DNA of 42,050 nucleotides. Origin: Pelotomaculum sp. UBA3103. Its GTDB lineage: Bacteria; Bacillota; Desulfotomaculia; Desulfotomaculales; Pelotomaculaceae. Made by a program: the position numbers and the translations under genes. Every line of letters begins with the position of its first letter. Position 1 is the stretch's first letter. The stretch is taken from contig DFAP01000016.1 in assembly GCA_002365855.1 (NCBI GenBank), forward strand, positions 1 through 42,050, in the 5' to 3' direction. The notes beneath the pieces are model-generated. The model saw only the letters and a list, made by a program, of their open reading frames with translations, had not been told where the DNA came from and did no database searches. Below, piece after piece: positions 1 to 8,155 of this stretch.

Positions 1-19
1 CAACTATTCTGACATATAG

Positions 20-187
20 GGGGTCAGGAAGACTTTTTTTGTGCCCTACCATAAAAGCCGGGCGCTGCCCATCCTGCACGAAAAGGGCAGGGTTCTGCGC
101 GAGGAGCACGGCCAGGAGGGCATTACCGTCGAGGCGGAGATCGAGTTGGTCTGGGCCAGGAGAGTTGAGGCAAAACTGGCCGAGTAA
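20..187 (+). pseudogene. hflX: C-terminal fragment of an HflX-like ribosome-associated GTPase
   Basis: The frame ending at the TAA at 185-187 reads VPYHKSRALPILHEKGRVL and then about 30 further residues rich in Glu and Val. This resembles the small C-terminal domain that follows the G domain in HflX GTPases, which split or rescue ribosomes. An in-frame TAG lies at 17-19, so the fragment is not open to the window edge; the rest of the gene, if present, lies outside in another frame or is separated by the stop. No start codon or ribosome-binding site precedes it. Identification rests on about 48 residues, so it is tentative. A stop or frameshift caused by a sequencing error is an alternative to true decay. 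Confidence 0.5.
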
Positions 188-190
188 GTT

Positions 191-262
191 GGGGACATTC
201 CTCAGCTCTTGAGACAGGCTCCAAATAGAGGTGTGTGCCCGTTCCTCTGTTGGTGTGTCCCC
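191..262. repeat. Small palindromic element (possible REP/MITE-like remnant)
   Basis: GGGGACA at 191-197 is the inverse complement of TGTCCCC at 256-262, and an inner AGAGG/CCTCT pair lies near 227-248. The pairing is interrupted, so this is an imperfect palindrome. It begins four bases after the stop of the HflX fragment. Similar GGGGACA-bounded palindromes occur as dispersed repeats in some Firmicutes, from memory; copy number cannot be judged from one window. Confidence 0.35.
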
Positions 263-347
263 TTTCCTTGAACCGACGTTTTACAACAGAGCAGCTAGTT
301 ATAACACCATGGACTTTGCATTATTTGAATTTGTCGACAGTCTTTTC

Positions 348-373
348 AGGCCGAAAGGCCTATTTTTCTTTTT
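348..373 (+). terminator. Intrinsic terminator upstream of the motility locus
   Basis: AGGCC (348-352) and GGCCT (357-361) form a five-pair stem around a GAAA tetraloop, followed by ATTTTTCTTTTT. It would end transcription entering from the HflX side and isolate the motAB leader. Confidence 0.7.
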
Positions 374-391
374 GTGGTTCGCAAACGGGTA

Positions 392-419
392 TAAATAAAG
401 GTTTAAAAAAAGCCGAATA
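392..419 (+). promoter_or_regulatory. Weak sigma-D-like promoter candidate for the motAB-cheWA leader
   Basis: TAAA at 392-395 is followed after 16 bases by GCCGAATA at 412-419, close to the sigma-D consensus TAAA-N15-GCCGATAA but with an inserted A. It would start a transcript about 100 bases before the riboswitch. No better sigma-A promoter was found between 374 and 520. Confidence 0.3.
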
Positions 420-520
420 ACATATTAAATCTGCCAAAGGGCCGCAAAATAAGAAAATATCTGACAATATTTAGAAGGATAACCTTTCTTTATGTCGAAA
501 AAAGTGACTCAAACCTAAAT

Positions 521-604
521 TCACGGCAAACCTTTCGAAAGAGAGGGGCGCAAAGCCATGGGTTTAAAGCCACAGGGCTATGATAGCAGGCTGCATTGCG
601 CGTA
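521..604 (+). ncRNA. Cyclic-di-GMP-I (GEMM) riboswitch in the motA leader
   Basis: The stretch contains the hallmarks of the c-di-GMP-I aptamer in order: GGCAAACC (525-532), a P2 hairpin with a CGAAAG tetraloop (about 536-541), GGGGCGCAAAGCC (545-557), GGTTTAAAGCC (561-571), and the 3' strand GGCTATGATAGCAGGCTGC (576-594). P1 can form between 523-529 and 596-603 with one bulged G. The P3 arm is short, as in the classic Vibrio Vc2 fold. It ends about 70 bases before the motA start. A T6 run lies at 623-628, but I could not draw a clean terminator hairpin in front of it, so the switching mechanism is open. Confidence 0.85.
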
Positions 605-674
605 GGTGGTCGGTGGGCTGCCTTTTTTATTAAAATATTTACCCGCATAGATATTTTATGGAAGGGGTTTAAGC

Positions 675-1469
675 GTGGAAATTACCACAATAGCCGGTAT
701 TCTCATTGCTTTGGTCTCCCTGGTCACGGCGTTTCTGCTTGAAGGAGGGCATATTCTGGCGCTTATAAGCCCGACGGCGGCGATGATCGTTTTCGGAGGC
801 ACTATAGGAGCAACAGTTGTTTGTTTTTCGCTGAGCGAATTGATGGCCGTTCCTAAACTTTTGAGAGTTATTGTCATTCAAAGACTGACCGATGAAATTG
901 CCCTGATCGAGCAAATCGTCGGCCTGGCCGACAAAGTTCGGCGGGAGGGCCTTTTATACCTGGAGAACCAGCTGCCAAGCATTGATGACAGCTTCATGCG
1001 GAAAGGCATCCAGTTGGTGGTCGACGGGACCGATCCGGAACTAGTGCGGCAGATCATGGAAACAGAAATGTACGCTATTCAGGAGCGTCACCACAGCGGC
1101 GCCAGCATTTTTGAAACCGCAGGAGGCTTTGCTCCTACCATGGGCATTATCGGGACAGTGATGGGCCTGATCCACGTCCTGAGCAACCTTGAAAACCCGG
1201 AAACCCTGGGCCCCTCTATTGCCCTGGCCTTTATCGCCACACTTTACGGCGTAGGGTCGGCCAATGTTTTGTGGCTCCCCATTGCCGAGAAACTAAAAAA
1301 CCTCAGTAAAAAAGAAGTGATGCTGCGCGAGATGATGCTGGAGGGAATAATGTCCATCCAGGCTGGATATAACCCGCTCCTGATCAGGGAGAGGCTGACA
1401 GCCTTTTTAAAACCAAAGAGCCGTGGCGGAAAAAATGAAATACTTGATGAGGAAGACACGGAAGGATAG
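675..1469 (+). CDS. motA: Flagellar motor stator protein MotA
   Basis: This 264-residue membrane protein is the MotA half of the ion-driven stator. It shows four hydrophobic segments (about residues 4-22, 29-52, 150-170 and 178-202), with the large charged cytoplasmic loop between the second and third. The family signature is seen as FAPTMGIIGTVMGL (152-165) and the following P-x-x-L-G-P-x-IA-x-AFIATLYG stretch. The GTG start at 675 is chosen for GAAGGGG at 661-667. It is followed seven bases later by motB and lies behind a c-di-GMP riboswitch, so stator supply is probably second-messenger controlled. Whether the ion is H+ or Na+ cannot be decided here. Confidence 0.95.
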   Translation: MEITTIAGILIALVSLVTAFLLEGGHILALISPTAAMIVFGGTIGATVVCFSLSELMAVPKLLRVIVIQRLTDEIALIEQIVGLADKVRREGLLYLENQLPSIDDSFMRKGIQLVVDGTDPELVRQIMETEMYAIQERHHSGASIFETAGGFAPTMGIIGTVMGLIHVLSNLENPETLGPSIALAFIATLYGVGSANVLWLPIAEKLKNLSKKEVMLREMMLEGIMSIQAGYNPLLIRERLTAFLKPKSRGGKNEILDEEDTEG

Positions 1470-1475
1470 ATCATC

Positions 1476-2252
1476 ATGAGAAGGCGCCCCGCACGCAAAA
1501 AATCGAGCCACGAGAGATGGCTGATAACTTACGCCGACCTGATCACCCTTTTATTGGTCTTCTTCGTGGTGCTTTACGCTCTCAGCAACATAAATGCAAA
1601 GAAGTTTCAGGCTGTGGCCATGTCCCTGTCTAAAGCTATGGGCGGTGGTCAGTCTGTGATGAGGGAGCCTGGCGCCTCACTTGCCCAGGGTATCTCAGGC
1701 AGTTCCCTGACCAAGGAGCTGGAGATGACCAGAGAAGCGGCTGAGCTAAGTGATTTTGAGCGGCTTCGGAAAGAACTCCAGAACTACATCGATAACAACG
1801 GCCTGGATGGAAAGGTTACAGTAAACCTGGAGGAGCGGGGCATCGTCATCAGCTTTCAGGATGTCGCGCTATTTCCCCTGGGTTCGGCCGACCTCACACC
1901 CGGCGCCAGTGATATGATCGTCAGGATTGGGGAGATCTTAGCCAAAGACCCGCATTACCTCAGGATCGAGGGCCATACGGACAACCTGCCTATCAGCACG
2001 AGCAAATTCCCATCAAACTGGGAGCTTTCCGTTGCTCGCTCCACCAGGGTCGTAAAGGAACTGATCGAAAAGCTGGAATTTACGCCCCAGCGCCTGTCCG
2101 CAACAGGATACGGTGAGTTCAGGCCAAAAGCAGGCAATGATACAGCGGATAACCGGCAGCTGAACCGGCGTGTGGATATCATAGTATTAAAATACAAATA
2201 TGAGTCGGCTGAACCAATGTCACAGGGCGCGCCGTATTTTGACAATTTATAA
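1476..2252 (+). CDS. motB: Flagellar motor stator protein MotB
   Basis: This 258-residue protein is the peptidoglycan-anchoring stator subunit. One membrane segment (about 16-38) carries the ion-binding aspartate D21 in the motif TYADLITLL. A linker and plug region follow, then an OmpA/Pal domain (about 120-245) with EGHTDNLP and the NRRVDI motif that contact the cell wall. Length is usual for the family. The start at 1476 follows GGAAGGATAG, giving tight coupling to motA. Confidence 0.95.
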   Translation: MRRRPARKKSSHERWLITYADLITLLLVFFVVLYALSNINAKKFQAVAMSLSKAMGGGQSVMREPGASLAQGISGSSLTKELEMTREAAELSDFERLRKELQNYIDNNGLDGKVTVNLEERGIVISFQDVALFPLGSADLTPGASDMIVRIGEILAKDPHYLRIEGHTDNLPISTSKFPSNWELSVARSTRVVKELIEKLEFTPQRLSATGYGEFRPKAGNDTADNRQLNRRVDIIVLKYKYESAEPMSQGAPYFDNL

Positions 2253-2273
2253 AAAAACAGCTGGAGGTGTAAG

Positions 2274-2771
2274 GTGCAAATGGCAAACGGATTTATTGAA
2301 ACAGAAGGCAGGGAAAACCAGCTGGTAATTTTTCAGATTTCCGAACAGACCTACGGGATCGACATCGCTTCGGTTTATGAAATAATTAAAATGGAATCAA
2401 TTACCAGGGTGCCGCGCTCACCCAGTTTTGTTGAAGGTGTAATCAACCTGCGGGGCAGGATTATCCCCGTCATCGACCTCAGTAAGAGGTTTTACCTGGC
2501 AGGTTCGGATAAAACCGGCTCCAGCAGGATCATTATTGTAGATGTAAAGGGAAACACCATTGGGATTATAGTTGACTCGGTTTCCGAGGTCCTGCGTATA
2601 ACGAAGGAGAGTATTGAGCTGCCTCCCCCGATGATTCACGGAATAGATGCCGACTACCTTAAAGGCATCGCGGTCCTGGAAAGCAGATTGATCATCCTGC
2701 TCGACCTGGAAAAAATTCTTGAAGGTAAAGAAAAGGACCAACTGGCAGGGTTTAAGGCAGATACGGCCTAG
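2274..2771 (+). CDS. cheW: Chemotaxis coupling protein CheW
   Basis: The 165-residue product is a single CheW domain that links receptors to CheA in signalling arrays. Typical stretches are QLVIFQISEQTYGIDI near the N-terminus, the receptor-contact region VPRSPSFVEGVINLRGRIIP, and LDLEKIL at the C-terminus. The GTG at 2274 follows GGAGGTG at about 2263-2269; an in-frame ATG at 2280 is an equally possible start and would remove two residues. It lies 11 bases before cheA, as expected for partners made together. Confidence 0.93.
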   Translation: MQMANGFIETEGRENQLVIFQISEQTYGIDIASVYEIIKMESITRVPRSPSFVEGVINLRGRIIPVIDLSKRFYLAGSDKTGSSRIIIVDVKGNTIGIIVDSVSEVLRITKESIELPPPMIHGIDADYLKGIAVLESRLIILLDLEKILEGKEKDQLAGFKADTA

Positions 2772-2782
2772 GGAGGAAGAAG

Positions 2783-4850
2783 ATGTTCTCGGATGCCGAA
2801 GTAAGCATGTTTCTGGACGAAATGGCGGAAAAAATTCAATGTATCAATGAGAACATCTTGCTCCTGGAGCAAGAAGGGGAAAGCCAGGAGGTACTCCAGG
2901 AGATTTTCCGCGCCGCTCACACCATTAAAGGCTCATCCGCGGTAATGGGCTATGAGAAGATAGCGTCACTCACCCACGAAATGGAGAACCTCTTTGACCA
3001 GATGCGCAGGGGGACTCTTCCGGTGACCAAACCGCTGGTGGAAGCTTTGTTTATGGCCCTGGATACGCTGCAAAGCCTGAAAGACGAAATTGCCGGGAAA
3101 GAAGGAGCCATCGATCTAAACAGCGTGATGAGCATTCTTAAGCAGCACAGGGATTTAAACTTGCAGTTCGCCTTAGAGCCGCCGCAAGCTGCCGCTCTTG
3201 AAACATGCCTTGCTCCAGTACCCCCTCTTAGTGGCTTTGACGAAGACCTGATCCGGGAGGCCGGGCTGAAAGGATACCAGGCCTACTGGGTAGCAGTTGA
3301 ATTTGAACCCGGATGTCAAATGAAATCCATCCGGGCGTTTTTAGTTTTTGATGCGCTTCAGCAGTCAGGCGATGTGATCAGGTGTGAGCCTTCTCCCGAA
3401 GAGATCCAGGAGGGACGCTTCGGAACTGGTTTTAAGGCGCTCCTGCTGACCTGTGATGACCCCGGCCGGGTGCGCAGTATTTTGCTCACGATTTCTGAAG
3501 TCGCCTGGGCCGGTCTGGAGCAGGTGGTTTTGACAGAAAATGGCTCAACCACACCAGGACAGGCGTTGAAAGACGCAGCCGCGGCGGCAAGGGCAGACCG
3601 TATTGCCAGTTTAGGGCACGGCGATTTGAAGACTGTCCAGATTGTTCAGACTGTCCGTGTGGACGTCAAGAGGCTCGACACCCTGATGAATCTGGTGGGT
3701 GAGCTGGTCATCGACCGTACCAGGCTTAACCGCTTTGTGCAGATCTTTAAAGAGCGCTATGGCCGCGGCAGTAGCGAAATGGTAGATAAGTTATATGAAA
3801 TTTCCAGTCACCTGGGGCAATTTCCGCCGACCTTCAAAAAAAATCATGAAGGCCAGGATGCTCCCGGTAGCCCAGGTATTCAATCGCTTTCCGAGGATGG
3901 TGCGCGACCTGGCCCAGAAGCTCGGGAAGGAAATAGACTTTGTCATCGAGGGGCATGAAACAGAGCTTGACCGGAATGTCATAGAAGTGATCGGGGACCC
4001 CCTTATCCACCTGATTCGGAATTCCGTGGACCACGGGATTGAAACGCCGGAGGAAAGAGCCAGGCACGGCAAACCAGGCGCCGGCTTGCTGAAATTGAAG
4101 GCTTCATACATGGAAAACCACATCATCATTACCGTGCAGGATGACGGGAAAGGTATTGACCCTGCCAAGCTTCGCGCTAAAGTGGTTGAAAAGGGCCTGC
4201 TTGACCGGGAGGCGGCCGGGCGTATGACCGACCGGGAAGCCATAAAACTGATCTTCAGCCCCGGCTTCTCCACGGCTGTTGAGGTCAGCGACCTTTCCGG
4301 CAGGGGTGTGGGCATGGATATCGTCCGCAGCCGGATTGAACAGATCAACGGCACGGTTGAGGTCAGCAGCGCGGTTGGGTCCGGAACCACCTTCACTATT
4401 AAACTTCCGCTCACACTGGCCATCATCAGGGCGCTGATGGTCGAGCTGGGGGCTGAACAGTTTGCCCTGCCCCTGGCCAACGTGGTTGAGACCATCCACG
4501 CCCGGGCCGGGGAGATCATGCAGATCAAGCAAGGCGAGGTCATTGTGATCAGAGGCCAGGTCCTGCCGCTGGTGAGGCTGGCCAGAATTTTCGGGTGGGA
4601 AGATAGCGGTGACAAGGAACGCATGTATGTCGTGGTCCTTTGTGTCGGGGATAACAAATTCGGGGTTATTATCGACAAGCTCGTTGGCGAGCTGGAAATC
4701 GTTATCAAATCTCTGGGCAAGTACCTGGGCAGGGTTCCATGCCTTTCCGGCGCTACCATCCTCGGCGATGGTCAGGTTGCCCTGATTATTGATGCAAGGA
4801 GCCTGATTAAGGAAGCAGGTATAGATAAAAGAGCTTATACTGCCAGGTAG
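2783..4850 (+). pseudogene. cheA: Chemotaxis histidine kinase CheA, frameshifted
   Basis: Read across the frame breaks this is a full CheA: P1 phosphotransfer domain with AAHTIKGSS (H46), a P2 response-regulator-binding region (about 155-250), P3 dimerisation helices (RLDTLMNLVGELV), P4 ATPase with HLIRNSVDHGIE, DDGKGID and GRGVGMDIV, and a P5 CheW-like domain. The first frame leaves homology after SSHLGQ (codon at 3818) and stops at 3958; the remainder is in another frame from about 3843 to 4850. Between them ISADLQKK, the expected family sequence, is legible in the third frame. One missing base near 3820 and one in the A8 run at 3836-3843 would restore the gene. Sequencing or assembly error in homopolymers is the simplest explanation, true inactivation the alternative. 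Confidence 0.85.
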
Positions 4851-4875
4851 ATTTTGCTTAATAAATAGGACCTCG

Positions 4876-4909
4876 AAATATTTTCTTACTCTAAAGAAAT
4901 ATTTTTTTT
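4876..4909 (+). terminator. AT-rich intrinsic terminator after cheA
   Basis: AAATATTTTCTT (4876-4887) pairs with AAGAAATATTT (4894-4904) with one bulged T, around a six-base loop, and runs into further Ts to 4909. The stem is long but almost all A-T, so its strength is uncertain. It overlaps the flgM promoter. Confidence 0.5.
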
Positions 4910-4918
4910 ACCCGATAT
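4892..4918 (+). promoter_or_regulatory. Sigma-D (sigma-28) promoter of flgM-flgN-flgK-flgL
   Basis: TAAA at 4892-4895, a 15-base spacer, and CCCGATAT at 4911-4918 match the sigma-D consensus TAAA-N15-GCCGATAT with one mismatch. The flgM start lies about 30 bases downstream. Control of flgM by the sigma factor it inhibits is the usual feedback arrangement. Confidence 0.85.
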
Positions 4919-4949
4919 TTGAACTAGAAATATAAAAGAGGTGAGCCCG

Positions 4950-5264
4950 GTGAAAATTAACGGGACAGGTGGCATTGATCCGATCAAGGCCTACCAGGTG
5001 CAGTTAAAAAACACGGAAAAAATAGATGTTCAAAACAGGCCTGGCGGTGAGCAAAACCAGTCAGACAGGCTGGAGATCTCGGCTGAGGCCAAAAAGATTC
5101 AGTCCTACAAGGAAGTCCTGGCCGGAATATCATCTGTACGCGAAGACCTGGTTGTCTCATTGAAAAAACAGGTGCAGGAGGGAACGTACCTTCCCGACAG
5201 CCGGAAAATTGCTGCCGGGATTGCGCTGGAGAGGCTTACAGACAATATAAGGAACCAGGATTGA
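4950..5264 (+). CDS. flgM: Anti-sigma-D factor FlgM
   Basis: This 104-residue protein binds sigma-D and keeps late genes silent until it is exported through the finished hook. The N-terminus MKINGTGGI and the C-terminal sigma-binding half (SDRLEISAEAKKI, then VREDLVVSLKKQVQEGTY and PDSRKIAAGIALERL) are typical. The GTG at 4950 is preferred over an upstream GTG at 4941 because AAGAGGTGAG (4935-4944) is placed correctly for it and because FlgM proteins start with MKIN. Its own promoter is sigma-D type. The stop overlaps the flgN start by one base. Confidence 0.9.
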   Translation: MKINGTGGIDPIKAYQVQLKNTEKIDVQNRPGGEQNQSDRLEISAEAKKIQSYKEVLAGISSVREDLVVSLKKQVQEGTYLPDSRKIAAGIALERLTDNIRNQD

Positions 5265-5764
5265 TGGTAGATGTAATAGTATTATTCGAACGGCTGCAGG
5301 GCTGTTTAAAGAACCAGCTTGACCTGCTCGACCCGATGATCACGGTCGGGGAGGCGAAGTCCAGGGCGCTCCGGAACAACAGAGTTGATGATCTGAATGA
5401 AGCAGTTAAAGAGCAGGAATCATACGCCCTGGAGATGGAGATGGCCGAGCAGGAGCGACTGCTGATCCAGGAGTCGCTGGAAAAAGCATTGAACATAGAT
5501 CGAGATTCAACATTGACCAGGCTGCTGCCATTTGCGGCAGAGCCGGTCAGATCGTCTTTACAGAAGCTTTTGATTTCACTGCAAAAAAAAATCAAAACAC
5601 TCAAGGATATCAATTCCTTAAATTCGATCCTGATTAAAAAGGCGCGCCTTGTAAATAACCGGCTCATGCAGATTTTGAGTTCAGGTGTGCCGCCTACCTA
5701 CGGTCAGAAAGGCGAGATTGAAAACGGGCTGAAACACATATCAGTTGTAAACAAAGAAGCATGA
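5264..5764 (+). CDS. flgN: Flagellar export chaperone FlgN
   Basis: This predicted all-helical 166-residue protein fits the FlgN family, which holds the hook-filament junction proteins FlgK and FlgL before export. Heptad-like, Glu/Lys-rich helices run through most of the length, and there is no signal peptide or membrane segment. The ATG at 5264 overlaps the flgM stop (TGATG), with AAGGAA upstream. Its client genes flgK and flgL follow directly. The family is weakly conserved, so context carries much of the call. Confidence 0.8.
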   Translation: MVDVIVLFERLQGCLKNQLDLLDPMITVGEAKSRALRNNRVDDLNEAVKEQESYALEMEMAEQERLLIQESLEKALNIDRDSTLTRLLPFAAEPVRSSLQKLLISLQKKIKTLKDINSLNSILIKKARLVNNRLMQILSSGVPPTYGQKGEIENGLKHISVVNKEA

Positions 5765-5766
5765 CC

Positions 5767-5802
5767 GCCGCCCTCCGTGTTGTCAGTTATACACCGGGCG
5801 GC
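5767..5802 (+). other. GC-rich hairpin between flgN and flgK
   Basis: GCCGCCC (5767-5773) pairs with GGGCGGC (5796-5802), and GTGT/ACAC pairs inside it. The T6 run at 5815-5820 is 12 bases further on, too far for a classic terminator. It may be a partial attenuator or an RNA stability or processing element. Confidence 0.4.
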
Positions 5803-5854
5803 TCACTTATAAAGTTTTTTACTGTCGCGAGCACGGGAAAGAGGTAAGTTATCG

Positions 5855-7234
5855 ATGACATACTCCACTTTCATGGGTCTGGAAACAGCGCGCAGGGGCC
5901 TGGCCGCCGGCAGCGCCGGGATGGACGTCACCGGTCACAATGTGGCCAACGCCAACACTCCCGGTTACACCCGCCAGCGGGCAGTCCAACAGGCAAGTTT
6001 CCCCTACACCGTACCATCGCTGGCCAGGCCGGAGGTGCCTGGACAGATGGGCACGGGAGTACTTACCATGCAGATCCAGCGTATCCGGGATAATTTCCTC
6101 GACGGCCAGATCAGGGCCGAAACCAGTTCACTGGGCGCCTGGCAGGCGCAGAATGACGCCCTGACCGAGATCGAGACCATCTTCATGGAGCCTTCGGATA
6201 ACGGCCTCAACACTCTACTGGCCGACTTCTGGTCCAGCTGGCAGGAGCTCAGCAAGAACGCAGAGAGTTCCCCGGTGCGGACGATGGTAGCGCAGAGCGC
6301 TGTTTCACTGGCTGACGGCTTTAACCACACTTACAGCCAGATGGAGACTGTCAGGACGAACCTCCAGGAGCTGGCAAACATATCGATCCTGGACATCAAC
6401 GACAAGGCCAACCAGATCGCTGCCCTTAACAATCAGATTGTAAATATTATCGCCGTGGGCGACCAGCCCAACGACCTTCTGGACAGGCGCGACTTGCTGC
6501 TGGACGAACTGGCGGGGCTGACCAATTATAAGGTCACCAATAACGCTGACGGGACGATAAATGTCGATATAGGCGATTTTAACCTGGTTAACAGGACTGA
6601 CTATAACTCGCTCGACCAGGTGGACTGGGACGCGGCTGACCCCTGGGGCGATCCCCAGTATGCAGGGATTGCAAACGGTAACTTAAAGGGTATCCAGGAC
6701 GCTATGGTCAAGCTGCAGAGCTACGAGACAGACCTGGACATACTGGCTGACAGTATTATGGCCGCCGTAAATGATCAGCACGCGTCAGGGTTTGACCTTA
6801 ACGGCGACGCTGGTGTTAATAATTTCTTTACCGGAAGCGGCGCAGTGGGGATGTCCGTTAATAATGTGATTGTCTCAGATGTTAATTTAGTGGCAGCGGC
6901 GTCAGCCGTGGGTGAGCCCGGGGACGGGTCAAACGCCCTGGCCATAGCCGGGCTGCAGCACCAGAATATAGTCGCCGGTACCTCAGGTGACGGTTATTAT
7001 AAAAACCTGATCGCCAGGCTCGGCGTGGAAACACAGCAGAGTGTCAGGATGGTCGAGAACCAGGAGGCCCTGGTCGGGCAGCTGACCAATCGCAAGGAGT
7101 CCATCTCCGGAGTTTCCCTGGACGAGGAGATGACCAACCTGATCCAGTACCAGTACGCCTACCAGAGCGCCGCCAGAGTTATTACGGTTCTGGACGAGAT
7201 GCTGGACACGCTGATTAACCGGATGGCCGTATAA
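5855..7234 (+). CDS. flgK: Flagellar hook-associated protein 1, FlgK
   Basis: The 459-residue product is the first hook-filament junction protein. It opens with the rod/hook-type motif around GLETARRGL and DVTGHNVANANTPGYTRQR (about residues 25-44), and closes with the coiled segment SGVSLDEEMTNLIQYQYAYQ and VITVLDEMLDTLINRM, both needed for polymerisation. The start at 5855 has AAAGAGGTAAG upstream. It is followed 12 bases later by flgL, its partner. Length is at the lower end for the family, usual in Gram-positives. Confidence 0.95.
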   Translation: MTYSTFMGLETARRGLAAGSAGMDVTGHNVANANTPGYTRQRAVQQASFPYTVPSLARPEVPGQMGTGVLTMQIQRIRDNFLDGQIRAETSSLGAWQAQNDALTEIETIFMEPSDNGLNTLLADFWSSWQELSKNAESSPVRTMVAQSAVSLADGFNHTYSQMETVRTNLQELANISILDINDKANQIAALNNQIVNIIAVGDQPNDLLDRRDLLLDELAGLTNYKVTNNADGTINVDIGDFNLVNRTDYNSLDQVDWDAADPWGDPQYAGIANGNLKGIQDAMVKLQSYETDLDILADSIMAAVNDQHASGFDLNGDAGVNNFFTGSGAVGMSVNNVIVSDVNLVAAASAVGEPGDGSNALAIAGLQHQNIVAGTSGDGYYKNLIARLGVETQQSVRMVENQEALVGQLTNRKESISGVSLDEEMTNLIQYQYAYQSAARVITVLDEMLDTLINRMAV

Positions 7235-7246
7235 GGAGGGGGAACT

Positions 7247-8134
7247 ATGCGCGTTACCAATAAGATGATTGCCCAGACCGTGCTGAACAACCTGGGAACC
7301 GGGCTGAGCAGGCTGCAGAAGCTGCAGGATCAGATGTCAAGCGGGTACATGGTCTCCCGGCCGTCGGACAACCCTGTTGTTGCTACCCGCGTGATGACGA
7401 TGAATTCAGTCATGAAGCAGCACGAGCAGTATGAGAGAAATGTAGACGACGCCATTGGTTGGTTAGAAGCCACCGACAAGGCTTTGGGAAATCTCACCGA
7501 TGCACTCCAGCGCGCCAGGGAACTGGCCCTGTACGGGGCGAATGGCACTTTATCCTCCACCGACCGCAGCGCCCTGGCCCAGGAAGTGGAGCAGTTGACA
7601 GCTAGTGTGGTGCAGATAGCCAACACCAGCTATGCCGGCCGCTATATTTTTGCCGGAACAATGACCACTACCTCGCCATTTGCGGAAGTCCCGCCAGGAA
7701 GCGGGATTGTTGTGTACAGTGGCAACAATGGGCAGTTGGAATGGGAAGTTGGCCAGGGAGTGACGGTAAACATTAATATTAATGGTAGAGATGCTTTTAT
7801 AGACTCGGATGTTTTTGCCTCACTTAATGATCTTCGTACTAACCTTCAGTCCAGCGGTACCTTTGACACAACGATACTATCCAGGTTGGACAGCGCCATC
7901 GACAGCACCCTTAATCTTCGTGCGTCCATGGGAGCAAAAAACAACCGCCTGGAGATGGCCCTGAACCGGTATTCTATGGAAAAGATTAATTATGAGCAAC
8001 TATTGTCGAAGTTAAATGATGTAGACATAGCCAAAATATACACCGACTTTAAGATGCAGGAAGCAGTTTACCAGTCCGCCCTGAATACCGGCGCCCGCAT
8101 CCTGCAGCCCACCCTATTAGACTTCCTTCGCTAA
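7247..8134 (+). CDS. flgL: Flagellar hook-associated protein 3, FlgL
   Basis: This 295-residue flagellin-related protein forms the second junction ring between hook and filament. The N-terminal flagellin-like domain starts MRVTNKMIAQ and includes the RPSDNPVVATR motif (about 38-48); the C-terminal helix ends with ALNTGARILQPTLLDFLR. The start follows AAGGAGGGGG at about 7234-7243. Gene order flgK-flgL is conserved. Confidence 0.95.
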   Translation: MRVTNKMIAQTVLNNLGTGLSRLQKLQDQMSSGYMVSRPSDNPVVATRVMTMNSVMKQHEQYERNVDDAIGWLEATDKALGNLTDALQRARELALYGANGTLSSTDRSALAQEVEQLTASVVQIANTSYAGRYIFAGTMTTTSPFAEVPPGSGIVVYSGNNGQLEWEVGQGVTVNININGRDAFIDSDVFASLNDLRTNLQSSGTFDTTILSRLDSAIDSTLNLRASMGAKNNRLEMALNRYSMEKINYEQLLSKLNDVDIAKIYTDFKMQEAVYQSALNTGARILQPTLLDFLR

Positions 8135-8155
8135 ACAACGAAAGAAGGGATAACC

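Noticed and set aside
235..420. Open frame of 61 codons on the + strand
   Set aside because: It crosses a clear terminator (348-373), has no ribosome-binding site and resembles no protein family.
584..628. Terminator hairpin of the first riboswitch
   Set aside because: The T6 run is present, but only four-pair or bulged stems could be drawn before it.
3836..3843. Programmed ribosomal slippage at the A8 run in cheA
   Set aside because: One slip could join the outer frames, but the legible ISADLQKK in the third frame requires two separate shifts, which fits lost bases better; CheA is not known to use slippage.
3791..4759. Long open frame of 322 codons on the - strand opposite cheA
   Set aside because: It is the antisense shadow of a well-conserved CheA ATPase domain, with Ser/Arg/Pro-rich composition and no ribosome site.
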